Source: Tricholoma matsutake
Lineage: Eukaryota > Basidiomycota > Agaricomycetes > Agaricales > Tricholomataceae
NCBI GenBank assembly: GCA_026075535.2
Contig: AP026544.2
Location: 10,664,001 to 10,728,000, forward strand
Direction: 5' to 3'
DNA length: 64,000 bases
The position numbers and the translations under genes are program-made. Position 1 is the first letter of the stretch, and each line of letters starts with the position of its first letter. Of the stretch, positions 22,357-34,036 are shown piece by piece. The notes below the pieces were generated by a model. That model saw nothing but the letters and a program-made list of their open reading frames with translations. It searched no databases and was not told the origin of the DNA.

Positions 22357-24121
22357 ACCTGATAATCCCACCAATCACCTCTTATTAGAGGTGGAGCTAC
22401 ATATGAGGTCCTCCTCTAATAAGAGGGAATTAAATGTGTATGGCCCTCCTCCGATAAACCTTGAATAAATATAGTGTAGACTCCTCCAAGACATCTACGT
22501 CATGTGCCGGACATCAGTACCTGCCATCAATGTCGTCGGCTACTGTCACCATCAAGGCCATCAATTTCTCCCATCACTGTCAGCTTATGTCCGCCCACAT
22601 CGGCTAACATTGTGCTCACTGTCTCTGACAGCGAGCTCACTCATTCTGCCCCGTTTCCCTTGGTTTCTTTTGCTTACATTAACTACATGTGTACATAGAA
22701 TGACTACCTGCCATCCTTTCCACTTTACCTGCCCTGATAAGCCTGCTAGAGCACTACTTTCTTGAAGTGAGAATGAGAGATTGTTGTACTTATGCATGAG
22801 GCTCTCCCTTGATATCCAGGCCAATAAAATCATGTCAAAGTCTATGTACATGATAGGGATAAGTGCTCTAGCCCATAAGGCAGTGACTACAGTGGGAAAA
22901 AAGCGAAAATGTAGAGGAGGAGGAGAGGGTACCCACTGCTGAGCTGGCATGTGGATCAGGACCAAAGGTGTACAGCCAAAAGGATGTAAGAGTACCATAT
23001 AGAGTGGTATACCAAGTATAGAGACTAGGGGGCCAGTGGGTGGATGTCAAATTATGTGTTAGTGTGATATCAGAGATGGTGACTCACCAGCTCTCCTGTT
23101 CATCCCACTGCATGAATGAGCATCATAAATGCATCATAGAGACCTTACAAACGATGGGGAGAGCCTACCATCAAAGCTACATGGGATAAGATACTCAAAA
23201 AAGCGAACTAGGGGTGGGGAGGAGGAATACTTGCTGCATGAGATCCGTGGCACAAAAGTGTTCGCTTTCTTCGTTTTCCAGGTCTATAGGTGAAGTAAAT
23301 AAAAGGTATGTATGTCTAATGGGATGGGACTGTGGTCCTGGCTCACAGGGGCATGGGTTTCCCATCAACAGAACAGAACTTTGCTCATAATTGGTCACAC
23401 ACGTTTCCTATTGTCCAAATCTCCTTCTGAGCAGTTAGGGTAGTCACCTACCCTATATTTATAGCCTACAAGTCAACTATATAGTCAATACTTCGAGCTA
23501 CAGAATAGGATCTACACCTACTCACCTAATCTCCTTGTTACTCAATGCCAGGTCATAGTACCCAGTAGTGGCAATATATACGAACATACCAAGGTACTAT
23601 AAGTAGAATTAACACCTTGGAATGGTCCATGAGTCTGTACAAGCGGGATGGAGAGTCAATATATTGAGATAGGTTATACTCACTCACCAAAGGCCAGCAG
23701 AGCTTCAGCTTCTCAATATGGTACATAAAATAGTGCATAGTAATATATCTTATAGAGTTCCCTTGAGCTATAGTCCATCCAGATAGCAGGAGAGGCCATG
23801 CCATACACTAGAGAGGTAGGTTGAAGCAAGTGTTCCAAAAAAGGCAATAACTCGAACATAGCTCAACAGTGACACAACGAGCTATTGATCAGAGGATGGA
23901 GTAACAAGTGAGATATGTTCAATACAATGAAGTCTAGTGGTGATCGGGTACAGGGATCAGTGAGAGTCCAATCATAGAACATCATGCAATCCCGATCACA
24001 CCATTCATCATCACTCTCTTGAACATCCTGCCTCCAACAGTGACACAACGAGCTATTGATCAGAGGATGGGGATAGAATTAGGGAAGTGGATTTCATAGA
24101 ATGCAAAAGAGATGAAGGTAA

Positions 24122-24617
24122 TCCATCGAGAACTGGAGGCAGGATGTTCAAGAGAGTGATGATGAATGGTGTGATCGGGATTGCATGATGTTCTATGATT
24201 GGACTCTCACTGATCCCTGTACCCGATCACCACTAGACTTCATTGTATTGAACATATCTCACTTGTTACTCCATCCTCTGATCAATAGCTCGTTGTGTCA
24301 CTGTTGAGCTATGTTCGAGTTATTGCCTTTTTTGGAACACTTGCTTCAACCTACCTCTCTAGTGTATGGCATGGCCTCTCCTGCTATCTGGATGGACTAT
24401 AGCTCAAGGGAACTCTATAAGATATATTACTATGCACTATTTTATGTACCATATTGAGAAGCTGAAGCTCTGCTGGCCTTTGGTGAGTGAGTATAACCTA
24501 TCTCAATATATTGACTCTCCATCCCGCTTGTACAGACTCATGGACCATTCCAAGGTGTTAATTCTACTTATAGTACCTTGGTATGTTCGTATATATTGCC
24601 ACTACTGGGTACTATGA
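24122..24617 (+). other. Coding-like stretches near the palindrome centre
   Basis: Two plus-strand frames (24122-24307, with WRQDVQESDDEWCDRD, and 24366-24617, with MDYSSRELYKIYYYALFY) are followed by GTGAGT and GTGTTA donor-like sites. They could be exons of one gene carried in both arms. The mirror copies lie at 24048-23863 and 23804-23553 on the minus strand. No family is recognised. Confidence 0.25.
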
Positions 24618-25171
24618 CCTGGCATTGAGTAACAAGGAGATTAGGTGAGTAGGTGTAGATCCTATTCTGTAGCTCGAAGTATTGACTATATAGTTGACTT
24701 GTAGGCTATAAATATAGGGTAGGTGACTACCCTAACTGCTCAGAAGGAGATTTGGACAATAGGAAACGTGTGTGACCAATTATGAGCAAAGTTCTGTTCT
24801 GTTGATGGGAAACCCATGCCCCTGTGAGCCAGGACCACAGTCCCATCCCATTAGACATACATACCTTTTATTTACTTCACCTATAGACCTGGAAAACGAA
24901 GAAAGCGAACACTTTTGTGCCACGGATCTCATGCAGCAAGTATTCCTCCTCCCCACCCCTAGTTCGCTTTTTTGAGTATCTTATCCCATGTAGCTTTGAT
25001 GGTAGGCTCTCCCCATCGTTTGTAAGGTCTCTATGATGCATTTATGATGCTCATTCATGCAGTGGGATGAACAGGAGAGCTGGTGAGTCACCATCTCTGA
25101 TATCACACTAACACATAATTTGACATCCACCCACTGGCCCCCTAGTCTCTATACTTGGTATACCACTCTAT

Positions 25172-25651
25172 ATGGTACTCTTACATCCTTTTGGCTGTAC
25201 ACCTTTGGTCCTGATCCACATGCCAGCTCAGCAGTGGGTACCCTCTCCTCCTCCTCTACATTTTCGCTTTTTTCCCACTGTAGTCACTGCCTTATGGGCT
25301 AGAGCACTTATCCCTATCATGTACATAGACTTTGACATGATTTTATTGGCCTGGATATCAAGGGAGAGCCTCATGCATAAGTACAACAATCTCTCATTCT
25401 CACTTCAAGAAAGTAGTGCTCTAGCAGGCTTATCAGGGCAGGTAAAGTGGAAAGGATGGCAGGTAGTCATTCTATGTACACATGTAGTTAATGTAAGCAA
25501 AAGAAACCAAGGGAAACGGGGCAGAATGAAGGAAATAGTGAGCTCGCTGTCAGAGACAGTGAGCACAATGTTAGCCGATGTGGGCGGACATAAGCTGACA
25601 GTGATGGGAGAAATTGATGGCCTTGATGGTGACAGTAGCCGACGACATTGA
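25172..25651 (+). CDS. Hypothetical ORF in the right palindrome arm
   Basis: A 159-codon frame ending in a regular, charged segment (KEIVSSLSETVSTML..GGHKLTVMGEIDG). The mirror copy in the left arm (22998-22585, minus) is the same until the 8 bp indel, after which its frame differs and ends early. If the ORF is real, only the right arm keeps the complete C-terminus. No domain is recognised, and it could be a chance frame or one exon of a spliced gene. Confidence 0.25.
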   Translation: MVLLHPFGCTPLVLIHMPAQQWVPSPPPLHFRFFPTVVTALWARALIPIMYIDFDMILLAWISRESLMHKYNNLSFSLQESSALAGLSGQVKWKGWQVVILCTHVVNVSKRNQGKRGRMKEIVSSLSETVSTMLADVGGHKLTVMGEIDGLDGDSSRRH

Positions 25652-26076
25652 TGGCAGGTACTGATGTCCGGCACATGACGTAGATGTCTTGGAGGAGTCT
25701 ACACTATATTTATTCAAGGTTTATCGGAGGAGGGCCATATACATTTAATTCCCTCTTATTAGAGGAGGACCTCATATGTAGCTCCACCTCTAATAAGAGG
25801 TGATTGGTGGGATTATCAGGTACACCTCGCTTACATCACACAGAACGTCAAAAAATCATTATGTAATCGTCGATGATAATCAGCATCCACCAATCATCAG
25901 AGGCGCGCGTTGTCACCGCAGGAAGACTGTCTGCGTTGATGACATCTCAATCACTTACGTGCACTCTCATCGCTCTACATAACACAACCAGTAAGTGACA
26001 TATCACTGCTCTCACAGCATCTCATTTCATCTTTGCCAGCGCCCACTCAGCCCTCAACGTCAACCCTCAGTGCAAA

Positions 26077-27249
26077 ATGCCTGAATCACGTCTTCCCATC
26101 GAATTATGCGAGCTCGTGATTGGTAACCTCGACGACGAGCACACACTCCGTGCGTGCAGCTTGGCCTGCAGAGCATTTCTTTCTGCCAGCCGCTGTCCTC
26201 TCTTCTACCTTGTCGATCTCACTGATCGACATACCGCCGAAAGTTTCCTCCGTATCATATGCTCGGTTCCATCCCTAACCAGTCCTTGCCGATATATCCA
26301 TCACCTATGTCTGAGAGAGGGGCAGCGGGGAGACGAAAATCTATGGATAAACAAGGCATTACCTCTCCTCGCGGAACGCCTACTTCATGTCACGATACTG
26401 GAACTCGATTCTTTATTGTGGAACCAGCTTGACAACATTGGTCGAATCGCGATATTATCCAGCTTCTTGAGGGTCGAAAGCCTGGAGATGATCTTCAGCA
26501 AATTCGAATCGTCGGAGCAGATGAACCAGCTTATTGCCTCATTTCCTTCCTTAGTTGACCTGTCCTGCTCCCAGACGTGCTGGGAAATGGATGGCCCACT
26601 AACGTCCGCTCTTCCCCAAGGTATACGAACCATCACTCTAGATTCTGAGCATTCGCTTTTTTTCCATCGCCTCCTGAGCCGCGAGTTGCATCCCAGTGTG
26701 CGCGTTCTCAGGTTCATTTATATATATCGGGAGCAAACGAAGAGTGTTGGCATGCTCCTCAAGACACTTGGTTCGAGCCTCGAAGAACTCCATATGGGTA
26801 ATCTTTATACTGCCCTGGGTTACAAACAATGCGATGCCGAAGGTCAGCCTTATCGATTGATTGCAATTTTCATGCGACCTCACTTTTTTATGCTTTCAGC
26901 CGTGTTCAGCGATGATATCAATCTTGCTCATAATACCCATCTCTGCTCCCTCCACTTGAAGATCTTTCACCGCGATCCCACCCCTCTCACATGGGTAATC
27001 ACATTACTCTCTCAGATCATCTCGCTCCACATGTTGAGCATGTTGCTGGCATTCCAAGTGGAAGATGTCTCCATTCTGAACACCATCAACTGGACTCAAA
27101 TGGAAAATGTGTTCAATCAGCAGCGGTGGTCCAACCTTCAGAAGCTTACATTTTCCTGGTGTGGACTGCCTGAAATTAGATTGGCAGTTAAAGCATTTAT
27201 AAGAGCTCACTTGCCAGCGCTTGAGAGTCGTGGCATTCTCTGCCTTTAA
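26077..27249 (+). CDS. F-box protein
   Basis: An intact single-exon ORF of 390 aa with a normal stop. Residues 5-48 form an F-box (LPIELCELVIGNL, then RACSLACRAFL and CPLFYL), the segment that binds Skp1 in SCF ubiquitin ligases. The rest is irregular leucine-rich sequence (for example LEELHMGNL and LHLKIF) typical of the large F-box families of mushroom-forming fungi, and would choose the substrate. The ATG at 26077 is the first in frame with the F-box and has a good AAA-ATG context. It is one of the few undamaged genes here. The palindrome ends about 255 bp upstream. The target is unknown. Confidence 0.88.
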   Translation: MPESRLPIELCELVIGNLDDEHTLRACSLACRAFLSASRCPLFYLVDLTDRHTAESFLRIICSVPSLTSPCRYIHHLCLREGQRGDENLWINKALPLLAERLLHVTILELDSLLWNQLDNIGRIAILSSFLRVESLEMIFSKFESSEQMNQLIASFPSLVDLSCSQTCWEMDGPLTSALPQGIRTITLDSEHSLFFHRLLSRELHPSVRVLRFIYIYREQTKSVGMLLKTLGSSLEELHMGNLYTALGYKQCDAEGQPYRLIAIFMRPHFFMLSAVFSDDINLAHNTHLCSLHLKIFHRDPTPLTWVITLLSQIISLHMLSMLLAFQVEDVSILNTINWTQMENVFNQQRWSNLQKLTFSWCGLPEIRLAVKAFIRAHLPALESRGILCL

Positions 27250-27431
27250 TGCTGAGAAGTTTTCCGGGTTGTTTTTGTAGGTACTATAAAACTGAATACA
27301 ATTCTGGTATTCTGACTAGTATAGTACTTGTCGGGTTGGGCCATGCTTTTTTTCTTCAGTCTGCATTCATTTTCTTTTGATGCAAGGCCATATGACAGAT
27401 AATATATACAGTTGTGGTATAGAACCTTATA

Positions 27432-28150
27432 CTAACTAGCTTGGAATAATGTACAGGAATGACACACAATGGCTTGAAAATCATACAGCATGGTGCTACC
27501 ATCTAATAGGATCAGGCAAGTGCCAATATAATGTAAAGTGAAGCAAAGTGGCACTGAGTTCATCACAGCCATCAGAGGTGGGTGGTTCTCCTTGCTGGCA
27601 TCCAACAAATCATTGTCCTGATCATATCCATAATTGTTACAAGAATGACCACAGCCAGAATTACTGTTAATCTTAGTTAACATAGTCTCATAGTCATCGA
27701 CACTGTTGTAGATGTCCACAAGCATGTCAATATTGTTTCCTGGAGCATGATGTCGAGAAAATGCAGTATCCTCAAAATAAAGCACATTATCTTCCTGGAG
27801 GTGATGTTTAATAAATCCTGGTCTTGCTCCTTCAATCCAGCACCAACATCTTCTGACATCTGTCAATTGAGCTTGCTTCGCTGGTCTTTCTACTTCCTTA
27901 TCTCCTGGATTGTTGTCATGCTGATGGGTCTTCTTGTCCTGAGGAATAGTACCACCAGCATGACGTTGCAAGCCTCCTTCCTCTGGAGTCAAGGGTGTCT
28001 ACTCATTTTCCTGGGCACCCCTCACACAATGAGCAAGCATCATCCTCTCTGCTCTTGTCAGAATAATCTCACATTGGGGGATTTCAGGTGGGAACTGGCT
28101 ATTCCCTCCACTTGCCCCTTTGTTCAAATGAGTCTGATATTTCCTTGACC
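27432..28150 (-). pseudogene. Unrecognised minus-strand ORF, probably decayed
   Basis: 187 codons are open from 27992 to 27432 (TPEEGGLQRHAGG onward, with an LLDASKENHPP segment). The same frame continues upstream of a stop near 27996 (PPEIPQCEIILTRAERMML) to about 28150. No ATG-led full-length frame exists and I do not recognise the family. It may be an old retroelement or cargo fragment. Confidence 0.3.
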
Positions 28151-28945
28151 AACTTCAAAATTCATCAAACATCAAAAATCAATACTTGTGCAGGTTGGGC
28201 CATGGCTGCACCTGGCATGAGACATCAGGAAAACCCAATCACAATTGTTATTTAGTTATTTACAATTACATTTAATTTAAAACATGGTCATCATTGTCAT
28301 TGTCACCTCCTCCAAATAGTGTTAAAAATATATATTAAATTAATCCTCTCAGATTTGTGCAAGGGGTACAACACAAGTAGAAAAAAAAACCCTGCCCTCA
28401 CAGAAATGCAAGGGCAGGGGGGACAAACTACTGTATAATCAAATATTGGCCCCACCCCTGGATTACAAAAGGGGAGGGGCTGCAAAATTAATTTAATATT
28501 CCTCCAGGTGCATTTGAGGGGGGGGTCACTCTGGCCTGGCCCTGTCTGCTGTCCCTGCTCCACCATTGTCATTGTCATTCCCCCTCCCATGGTCATCAGC
28601 CATTAGCACCCTCTATCCACCCTGCAAGCAGTTGCTTGCAGCAGTGGGGGGTGCCAGGGTTCTTGTTGTCTAGCCCTGCCATTGTTGTTCACATCATCAT
28701 CTTGCTTTCATTGTCGTTTACATGCCCCCATCATTCTGGTGACATGGCCATTAGCACCTGTGATCCCACCCTGCAAGCAAAGGCTCACAGTGGTGGAGGC
28801 AGGTGCTGTGCTGATTGTTGTTGAAATTAACCCTGAGATACATGCTGCATACATGAGCAATACATGCTGAATACATGAGGCAATACATGCAGCATACACA
28901 TGTTACTGTGCTTACTGTGCATACATGTGGTAAACACGTTCCCGA
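28151..28945. other. Non-coding, low-complexity with small hairpin repeats
   Basis: Rich in CATTGTCATTGTC and CCCTGC words. Two stem-like units (GCAAGCAGTTGCTTGC near 28624 and GCAAGCAAAGGCTCAC near 28772) belong to a short inverted motif that recurs near 33250, 33407 and 37893. No gene is seen. Confidence 0.45.
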
Positions 28946-29057
28946 TGGAGTAGTGTGTGTGGACACACCTACTCCAGGTCATGTGACCATGTAGTCAGTA
29001 GACAGTCACATGTACATAGAGGCTCAGGCTATCACTATCACGGTCCCTGCCAGAGCT
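28946..29057 (+). repeat. 5' LTR fragment of the gag-only element
   Basis: Starts TGGAGTAGTGTGTGTGG and matches the first ~110 bp of the copy at 32293 (including GTAGTCAGTAGACAGTCACATG) with few changes. The match ends at CCAGAGCT, where a deletion appears to have removed the rest. Confidence 0.75.
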
Positions 29058-29329
29058 CCACTGCTCCTTTGGTATATTTTTGGCACTCTAGCTTTTGATT
29101 CTTGCGAGCCACGTCATAGTGCACCAAGTTCTTGTCTACACCTGCTTCTTATTTTTAGCTCTCGAGTCTCCAGTTTCAGTCCCCAGCCCTAGTCTCACAG
29201 AACCAGCTCTTAGCTCACAGAACCAGAACCAGTTACCAGAGCCACAGAACCAGTCACAGAGAACCAGCACCAGTCTCTCAGTCTTTCATTCAGTTCTCGC
29301 ACTCAGCATGCCAGGCCCAGGACAGGGCA

Positions 29330-30600
29330 AATGAAGCAATAAGAAAAAGTGGCACGAGAACGCTGATGATGCTCAACCTGGAAACCCAAACAAAACCCAC
29401 AAAATGGCTTTGGATGGTATAACATGAGTCAGAGGAAGGATGCGAGGCCCTCTAGATGTCACCTGTCAGACCGACTGTCAAATAGTCATAAAACAACTGC
29501 TTGTCAAAGCAATTCGAGGCTAAAAGAATGTGTTTTGAGGACTTGTGATGATTTTCGAGGGGTTGCAATGATTTTCGAGGTGTTGCAATGATTTTCGAAA
29601 CATTGTGATGCTTTTCGAGATGTCGCGATATTTTTCAAAGAAGTCTCGAGGAATTTCGAGTGCGCAGATATGTTCGGATGCAAGATCGGGGGACTAGATG
29701 AGTAGTAGAAGTGAAGAAAAGGCTAATTGAGGGAAGCAAGAGTGAAAATAGTGTAATGCGAGGAATTTTGAGGAAGTTTAGCATAAAACACCAAACTTCA
29801 GACTGAATAAGACTAAACCGAACTCTCAAATCACTGTGATCTGGGAGGAAGATGATGACTTTCTTGTTTTTCTTTACATCTTTTTATATAAAATAAAGAA
29901 AGTACCTAAAAAGGCTAGAGAACATGAGGCAAACATGTGGAAAACTTGAGGCCAAAGACAATATAAGTATATCAGAACAATAAAGCGAGCCTAGAAGGGT
30001 GAATATAACACATGATGAAGAAATAATAAGAAAGAATAGCTAAAACTGGACTGTCCTTGTTATAAATTGAATAAAAGATCGGAAACTGCTTCAAGCAGAT
30101 TGTATGCATGCACATGCAGTTGAAATGTGTTCGATATACTCGAGATAGTGTCCCATGTGTCCAGCATGCATCTGAAGATCGTTCGAACAGGAAATACTGT
30201 GTCCGATGATGTTTTTTGAGGTTCAATGTTTTTTGAAGATTTTCAAAGATTCTTCGGACTTTGTTTGTGGCCCAATATTGGTGCGATATTGTTTGACAAT
30301 GGTAGGGGATACGTCTGGCATGTGTGCGATGACCATTGGGATAGTGATATAGTGTCCAATGTTGATTTTCAATGTTCAATGATTTTTGAAGTCGGTCGAG
30401 GAAATATCGGACTTGTTCAAAAACCGATATCGCTGTGATATTGCTCGATACTGGTTCAGAACTCATCAATGATGTTCCAAGTGTATATCCTGAGCTGTCC
30501 GAAGGTCGGGGGAATTGTATTATGGCAGCCGAAGGCATATGAAGAATTTCAAGGTGTCGCAAAGAGTTTCAAAGCATTGTGAAGAATTTCAAAGCATTCT
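29330..30600 (+). repeat. R1 dispersed repeat module, copy 2
   Basis: Begins with the GATGATGCTCAACCTGG block (DDAQPG) near 29370. It includes the GATGACTTTCTTGTTTTTC, ACATGAGGCAAACATGTGG and GACTGTCCTTGTTATAAAT blocks also present near 52965-53185, and ends in repeated AAAGCATTGTGAAGAATTTC. It is inserted within the gag-only LTR element. Non-coding as it stands. Confidence 0.55.
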
Positions 30601-30610
30601 CATGACTTTG

Positions 30611-30745
30611 TAGAGGTTTGTAGAGCTTTGGAGGGGTTTGTAGAGCTTTGGAGGGGTTTGTAGAGCTTTGGAGGGGTTTGTAGAGCTTTGGAGGGGTTTG
30701 TAGAGCTTTGGAGGAGTTTGTAGAGCTTTGGAGGGGTTTGTATGG
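30611..30745 (+). repeat. 20 bp minisatellite
   Basis: About seven near-perfect copies of GGTTTGTAGAGCTTTGGAGG end just upstream of the gag-like start codon. Only one or two units carry substitutions. Confidence 0.9.
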
Positions 30746-30760
30746 GTTCATAGAGCTTCG

Positions 30761-32120
30761 ATGATGATCGCAGATGTGTTTTCCAAGCTTGAACAACAAG
30801 GTGGACCTATCAACACATCTAATTTGAACGCAAATATTACCACCATAAATGCTGTGATAATGGCATTGAACACAATGGCTCCGAGTGCAACCATAGCTAC
30901 ATCAACAACGTCGCTACCTAGTGATGTAACCGCCATAACACCACCCGCAAATGAAACAGCACCGAAAATGATTTCATATATGGCTCCGCTATCTACTACA
31001 AGCATCAGTACAACTACAGTCATATCCGACACAAGCTCGTTTACTTATAGCCATGAGGAAGTCTGCATACGACTGGAAGAAGCAAAACTAGATGGGTATC
31101 AGGAAGGTTATGATGAGGGATATGAGGAAGGAAGTAAAAAGTTGATGGAGGGATACAGGGATGGATACGAAGCACGACAGAAACTAGACCAGGGAAAGGA
31201 AGAACAGGCACAGAAAGAGGGACAGCTAAAGGGATACAAATTTGGGAAAGATGAGGAGCAAGTGAAGTGGTTAGCAGAAGGACATGGACCAGGCATGTGC
31301 ATCTTGATGCAACAACACATGCTTAGGATGGTGAAGAAGGCCGTAATATTGGACCAAATGGAAGTACAGAAGGAGAACATCGAGACAGCGGACGGCAGTA
31401 CCCAAACACCCACCCCCATCCTCGTCACTGTCAATGCTACCACCCAAATCACCCCCACACCCAACAAAACAACCGGGTCACCTGACAGCCCCACCTCAAC
31501 AAAAAACATGGATACAGTGCCCCATGTCGACTTTGGCACCCAAGTCACCCTCCATACCACTGAAACGGCCACACAAACTGTTGCCAAACACCCCAATACT
31601 CCCATCAACGCTGCTATGTCACTGCTGACAATGCCAGCACAGCCCCCATCAACATCGACAACATTGTCGACAATGACCACCTTCTGCTTCAAACGAGCTC
31701 CCAACAGCCAGAAAATGACGGCACACACTGCCAAGTCGACCTACAGCCTCTCTGCAGACTCTACAGCCCCTTGTCTCTCGTCCAGAACCGCCTACTACCA
31801 CTACCATGGCACAGCCAACAATGGCAATGAAAACTACTGCAACCACCTCTGGAATGACCACTAGGGCAATGGCTACCTCTCAGACAATGGCTACCACTCC
31901 TAAGCTGAATTACCAGGCCCCAAACAATGTACAAGGATGCTCTACAGCCCCCCAGACTACAGTTCTACCACCCTTTCATCAACCTCAACATTTTATCACT
32001 TGATGGCACCCTTCTGGTATAGGACCAGATAAGCTGATCATTACCATTCCTGTTGGTGTAGTGCCCACACCCATAACTGCCCCAAAGCTTGACTGGGATC
32101 ATGACCCCACCTTGCTGACT
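30761..32120 (+). CDS. Gag-like protein of a pol-less LTR element
   Basis: Open from ATG 30761 (or 30764) to a TAG at 31862, about 367 aa. Early residues are Thr/Ala rich. A helical segment follows with Gly-Tyr repeats (YQEGYDEGYEEG, then EGYRDGY) and KWLAEGHGPGMCI. Then comes a low-complexity part with four repeated STQT/TTQI/GTQVT/TATQT motifs. After a frame change the block GPDKLIITIPVG and LDWDHDPTLL (about 32010-32120) continues what I take to be the same protein, so there is probably a frameshift near 31850. I associate this layout with multi-copy agaricomycete proteins of Gag type, inferred from the LTRs on both sides. No protease, RT or integrase is present, so the element would depend on others for movement. 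Confidence 0.5.
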
Positions 32121-32279
32121 TGAGTCGAGCTCTCCATGCTTTGGGATGGGTACTACCTTGTTGAGTTTTTCTTTACTTTATTTTTGATATCAACCATAGA
32201 ATTCTTTTGTCTATATTATTCCTATTTATTGTTTTGCATTTTTCTTTTTTTCTGTGGCAACGAGGACATTGCCTTTTTT

Positions 32280-32292
32280 GGAGGTGGGCAAA
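32280..32292 (+). other. Polypurine tract
   Basis: GGAGGTGGGCAAA sits directly before the LTR start, downstream of a T-rich run and the words GGCAACGAGGACATTGCC that often precede retroelement LTRs. This is the expected plus-strand priming site. Confidence 0.65.
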
Positions 32293-32530
32293 TGGAGTAG
32301 TGTGTGTGGGCACACCTACTCCAGGTCACATGACCATGTAGTCAGTAGACAGTCACATGTACATAGAGGCTCAGGCTATCACTATCACAGGCCCTGCCAG
32401 AGCTATAGGCAGGAGACTTGCTATGTCTCCACTGAGTCATGTGACATCCTTATTATTATGTATATAAGGAGAACCTGTACCATAGTAGGAATACAGTGTT
32501 CTTACCTCTGCTAACCCTAGCTGTAAGTCT
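32293..32530 (+). repeat. 3' LTR of the gag-only element (end uncertain)
   Basis: Starts TGGAGTAGTGTGTGTGGG and includes the inverted pair GGAGTAG...CTACTCC. A TATA-like box (TGTATATAAGG) lies at about 32459-32469. The right end is unclear because the 5' copy is truncated at about 110 bp. Confidence 0.65.
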
Positions 32531-33495
32531 TACTAAACCCCAGGTAGGTTGTAAGGAACTTGTTGTCTCTTCTGCTGTGCAGCATATATAGTCTGCTCCA
32601 ACCATTGTGCTGCCATCAGTATTGGGTCTATGAGGGTGGTGGGCAGCTAGTGGTGATGGGGGACATTTATAAGGGTTGGGAGTGCATACCTTGTGGGTAC
32701 CCCACTGCAGCCTCTCAGCATTTGCCTGGGGTCAGTCCAGCCCCAAACGAGCCTCTCACATCCCATTGAAGGGGGATGAAGGGGTGGCTGTATGGTGTGG
32801 GTCATTGTGGATAAGAATGAATAACCTAAAAACCAAGAAAAGGTGTTGTCATTAGTTTAAAAAAGAAGCAGAAGAACAATGAAAATACTTAATTATATTG
32901 TGTTGAGGGGCCTTGAGCCCCTCGTGAGTTGTCTCACCATGCATTGTTGTCTGCTGTGGTGGTGGTGGTTTCCACCATCATTTGGGGTTGTCTCTTCATT
33001 GTCATTGTTGTTGTCTTCTACCTGCTATCATTCCCCTGTCCCCTGTCATTAGTCTTCCCCCATTCCCATCATTCTTCCTGTCATCAGCTTGTCCCTGTTG
33101 TCCTCAACCCCATCCCAGTCATCCTCTTCCTTCTCCCCTGGTTTCCACTGCTATTGTCCTTCCTCTCATTGTCAGTGTTGTGTTCATTGTCATTGCTCCC
33201 CTGCCCCGTCATTGTTGTGCCCTCTCTCTGTCTTCACTTGGTCTGTTCCACCCCATGAGCAGCTGCTCACATCAGTGGGGATCTGGCTGGTGGGTGCTGG
33301 TGGCCATTGTCATCATCTTCACCTTGCCATCTGTCCTCATCGCTGTGCCCCATTGTCCCTGTTGTCAGTTGTCATCCCATTGTGTTGTCCTGATCCATTA
33401 TCCACTCTGTGAGCAGGTGCTTGCAGTGGTGGTGTGTCGGTGGGTCTGCCATCTTGTGGTAATAGAACCTAAAAATCAAATTCAAACACTAGTTA
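32531..33495. other. Non-coding, pyrimidine-rich
   Basis: Strongly C/T-biased on the plus strand (CCCTGTCCCCTGTCATT and similar). It has two copies of the AGCAGNTGCT hairpin motif near 33250 and 33407. Open frames here are products of the bias. Confidence 0.45.
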
Positions 33496-34036
33496 GGCCC
33501 TGTTCAGTAACTGTCAATAATTTTGAGTTGCCACTATATATCATCAAATTTACCTAATATAGTCACATCATCCAATTTTGTAATGTTTGGCTGTTCGGTT
33601 GCACTTATTTGCATGCTCATGTCACTTTTTCTTGTTCCTTCCTCATGGCTGGAGATGATGGCAATTCAGGCTGCGCTGCTTGGAGCAGTGCCACCAAATT
33701 GTTGCTCATCAAATGTCTTCTCAAGACTGTCAGCGAGAACCATCAGTCCATGCCTCACCCAATAGCACAGATGTATGATAAGGTTCAGGATTGTACTGAG
33801 CCTCAAAAGTCTGAAGAACAACCCTCACAGTTGTGAGAGTGATCATGGTGGCTACAAGAGCTTTCTGACATCACACAGCCTCATTGCTGGTGTGTGGAGA
33901 GATGGAGGAGAGGGGCAAATCTGTACCATGGTGCCGTAAGTTGTATTCTTTATTTTGTTGTTCCCATGATATTTTTGAAATCAGCAGATTTTATTGATTG
34001 GCAACTCAAAATTATTGACAGTTACCAAACAGGGCC
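33496..34036. mobile_element. PIF/Harbinger-type MITE (541 bp)
   Basis: Terminal inverted repeats of about 38 bp (GGCCCTGTTCAGTAACTG... versus GGCCCTGTTTGGTAACTG... on the other strand) differ at two bases. Both sides are flanked by TTA (33493-33495 and 34037-34039), the 3 bp target duplication typical of PIF/Harbinger. The interior has a short frame at 33648-33836 (GCAAWSSATKLLLIKCLL) that might be a remnant of a Myb/SANT-like DNA-binding ORF. No transposase is present. Confidence 0.85.

Larger units (their letters stand above)
22357..25821. mobile_element. 3.46 kb near-perfect palindrome (giant inverted repeat)
   Basis: Left arm 22357-24036 and right arm 24134-25821 are reverse complements around a 97 bp spacer. 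I found one 8 bp indel (extra bases near 25533 in the right arm) and one clear substitution near 22436/25740; translations in both arms are otherwise identical. Each outer end carries the perfect hairpin CACCTCTTATTAGAGGTG, with a second, CCTCTAATAAGAGG, 20 bp inside. The spacer begins with a further copy of ACAGTGACACAACGAGC, which is also present inside the left arm at 23869. No obvious target duplication flanks it. It could be a foldback-type mobile element or an inverted duplication fixed by recombination. Confidence 0.9.

Noticed and set aside
30748..31734. Hydrophobic minus-strand frames opposite the gag-like ORF
   Set aside because: They mirror Thr/Ala-rich codons on the plus strand and have no independent support.
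32929..33557. Leucine/proline-rich frames resembling membrane proteins
   Set aside because: Products of a long pyrimidine-rich tract; three frames overlap with similar composition and none has a start or motif context.
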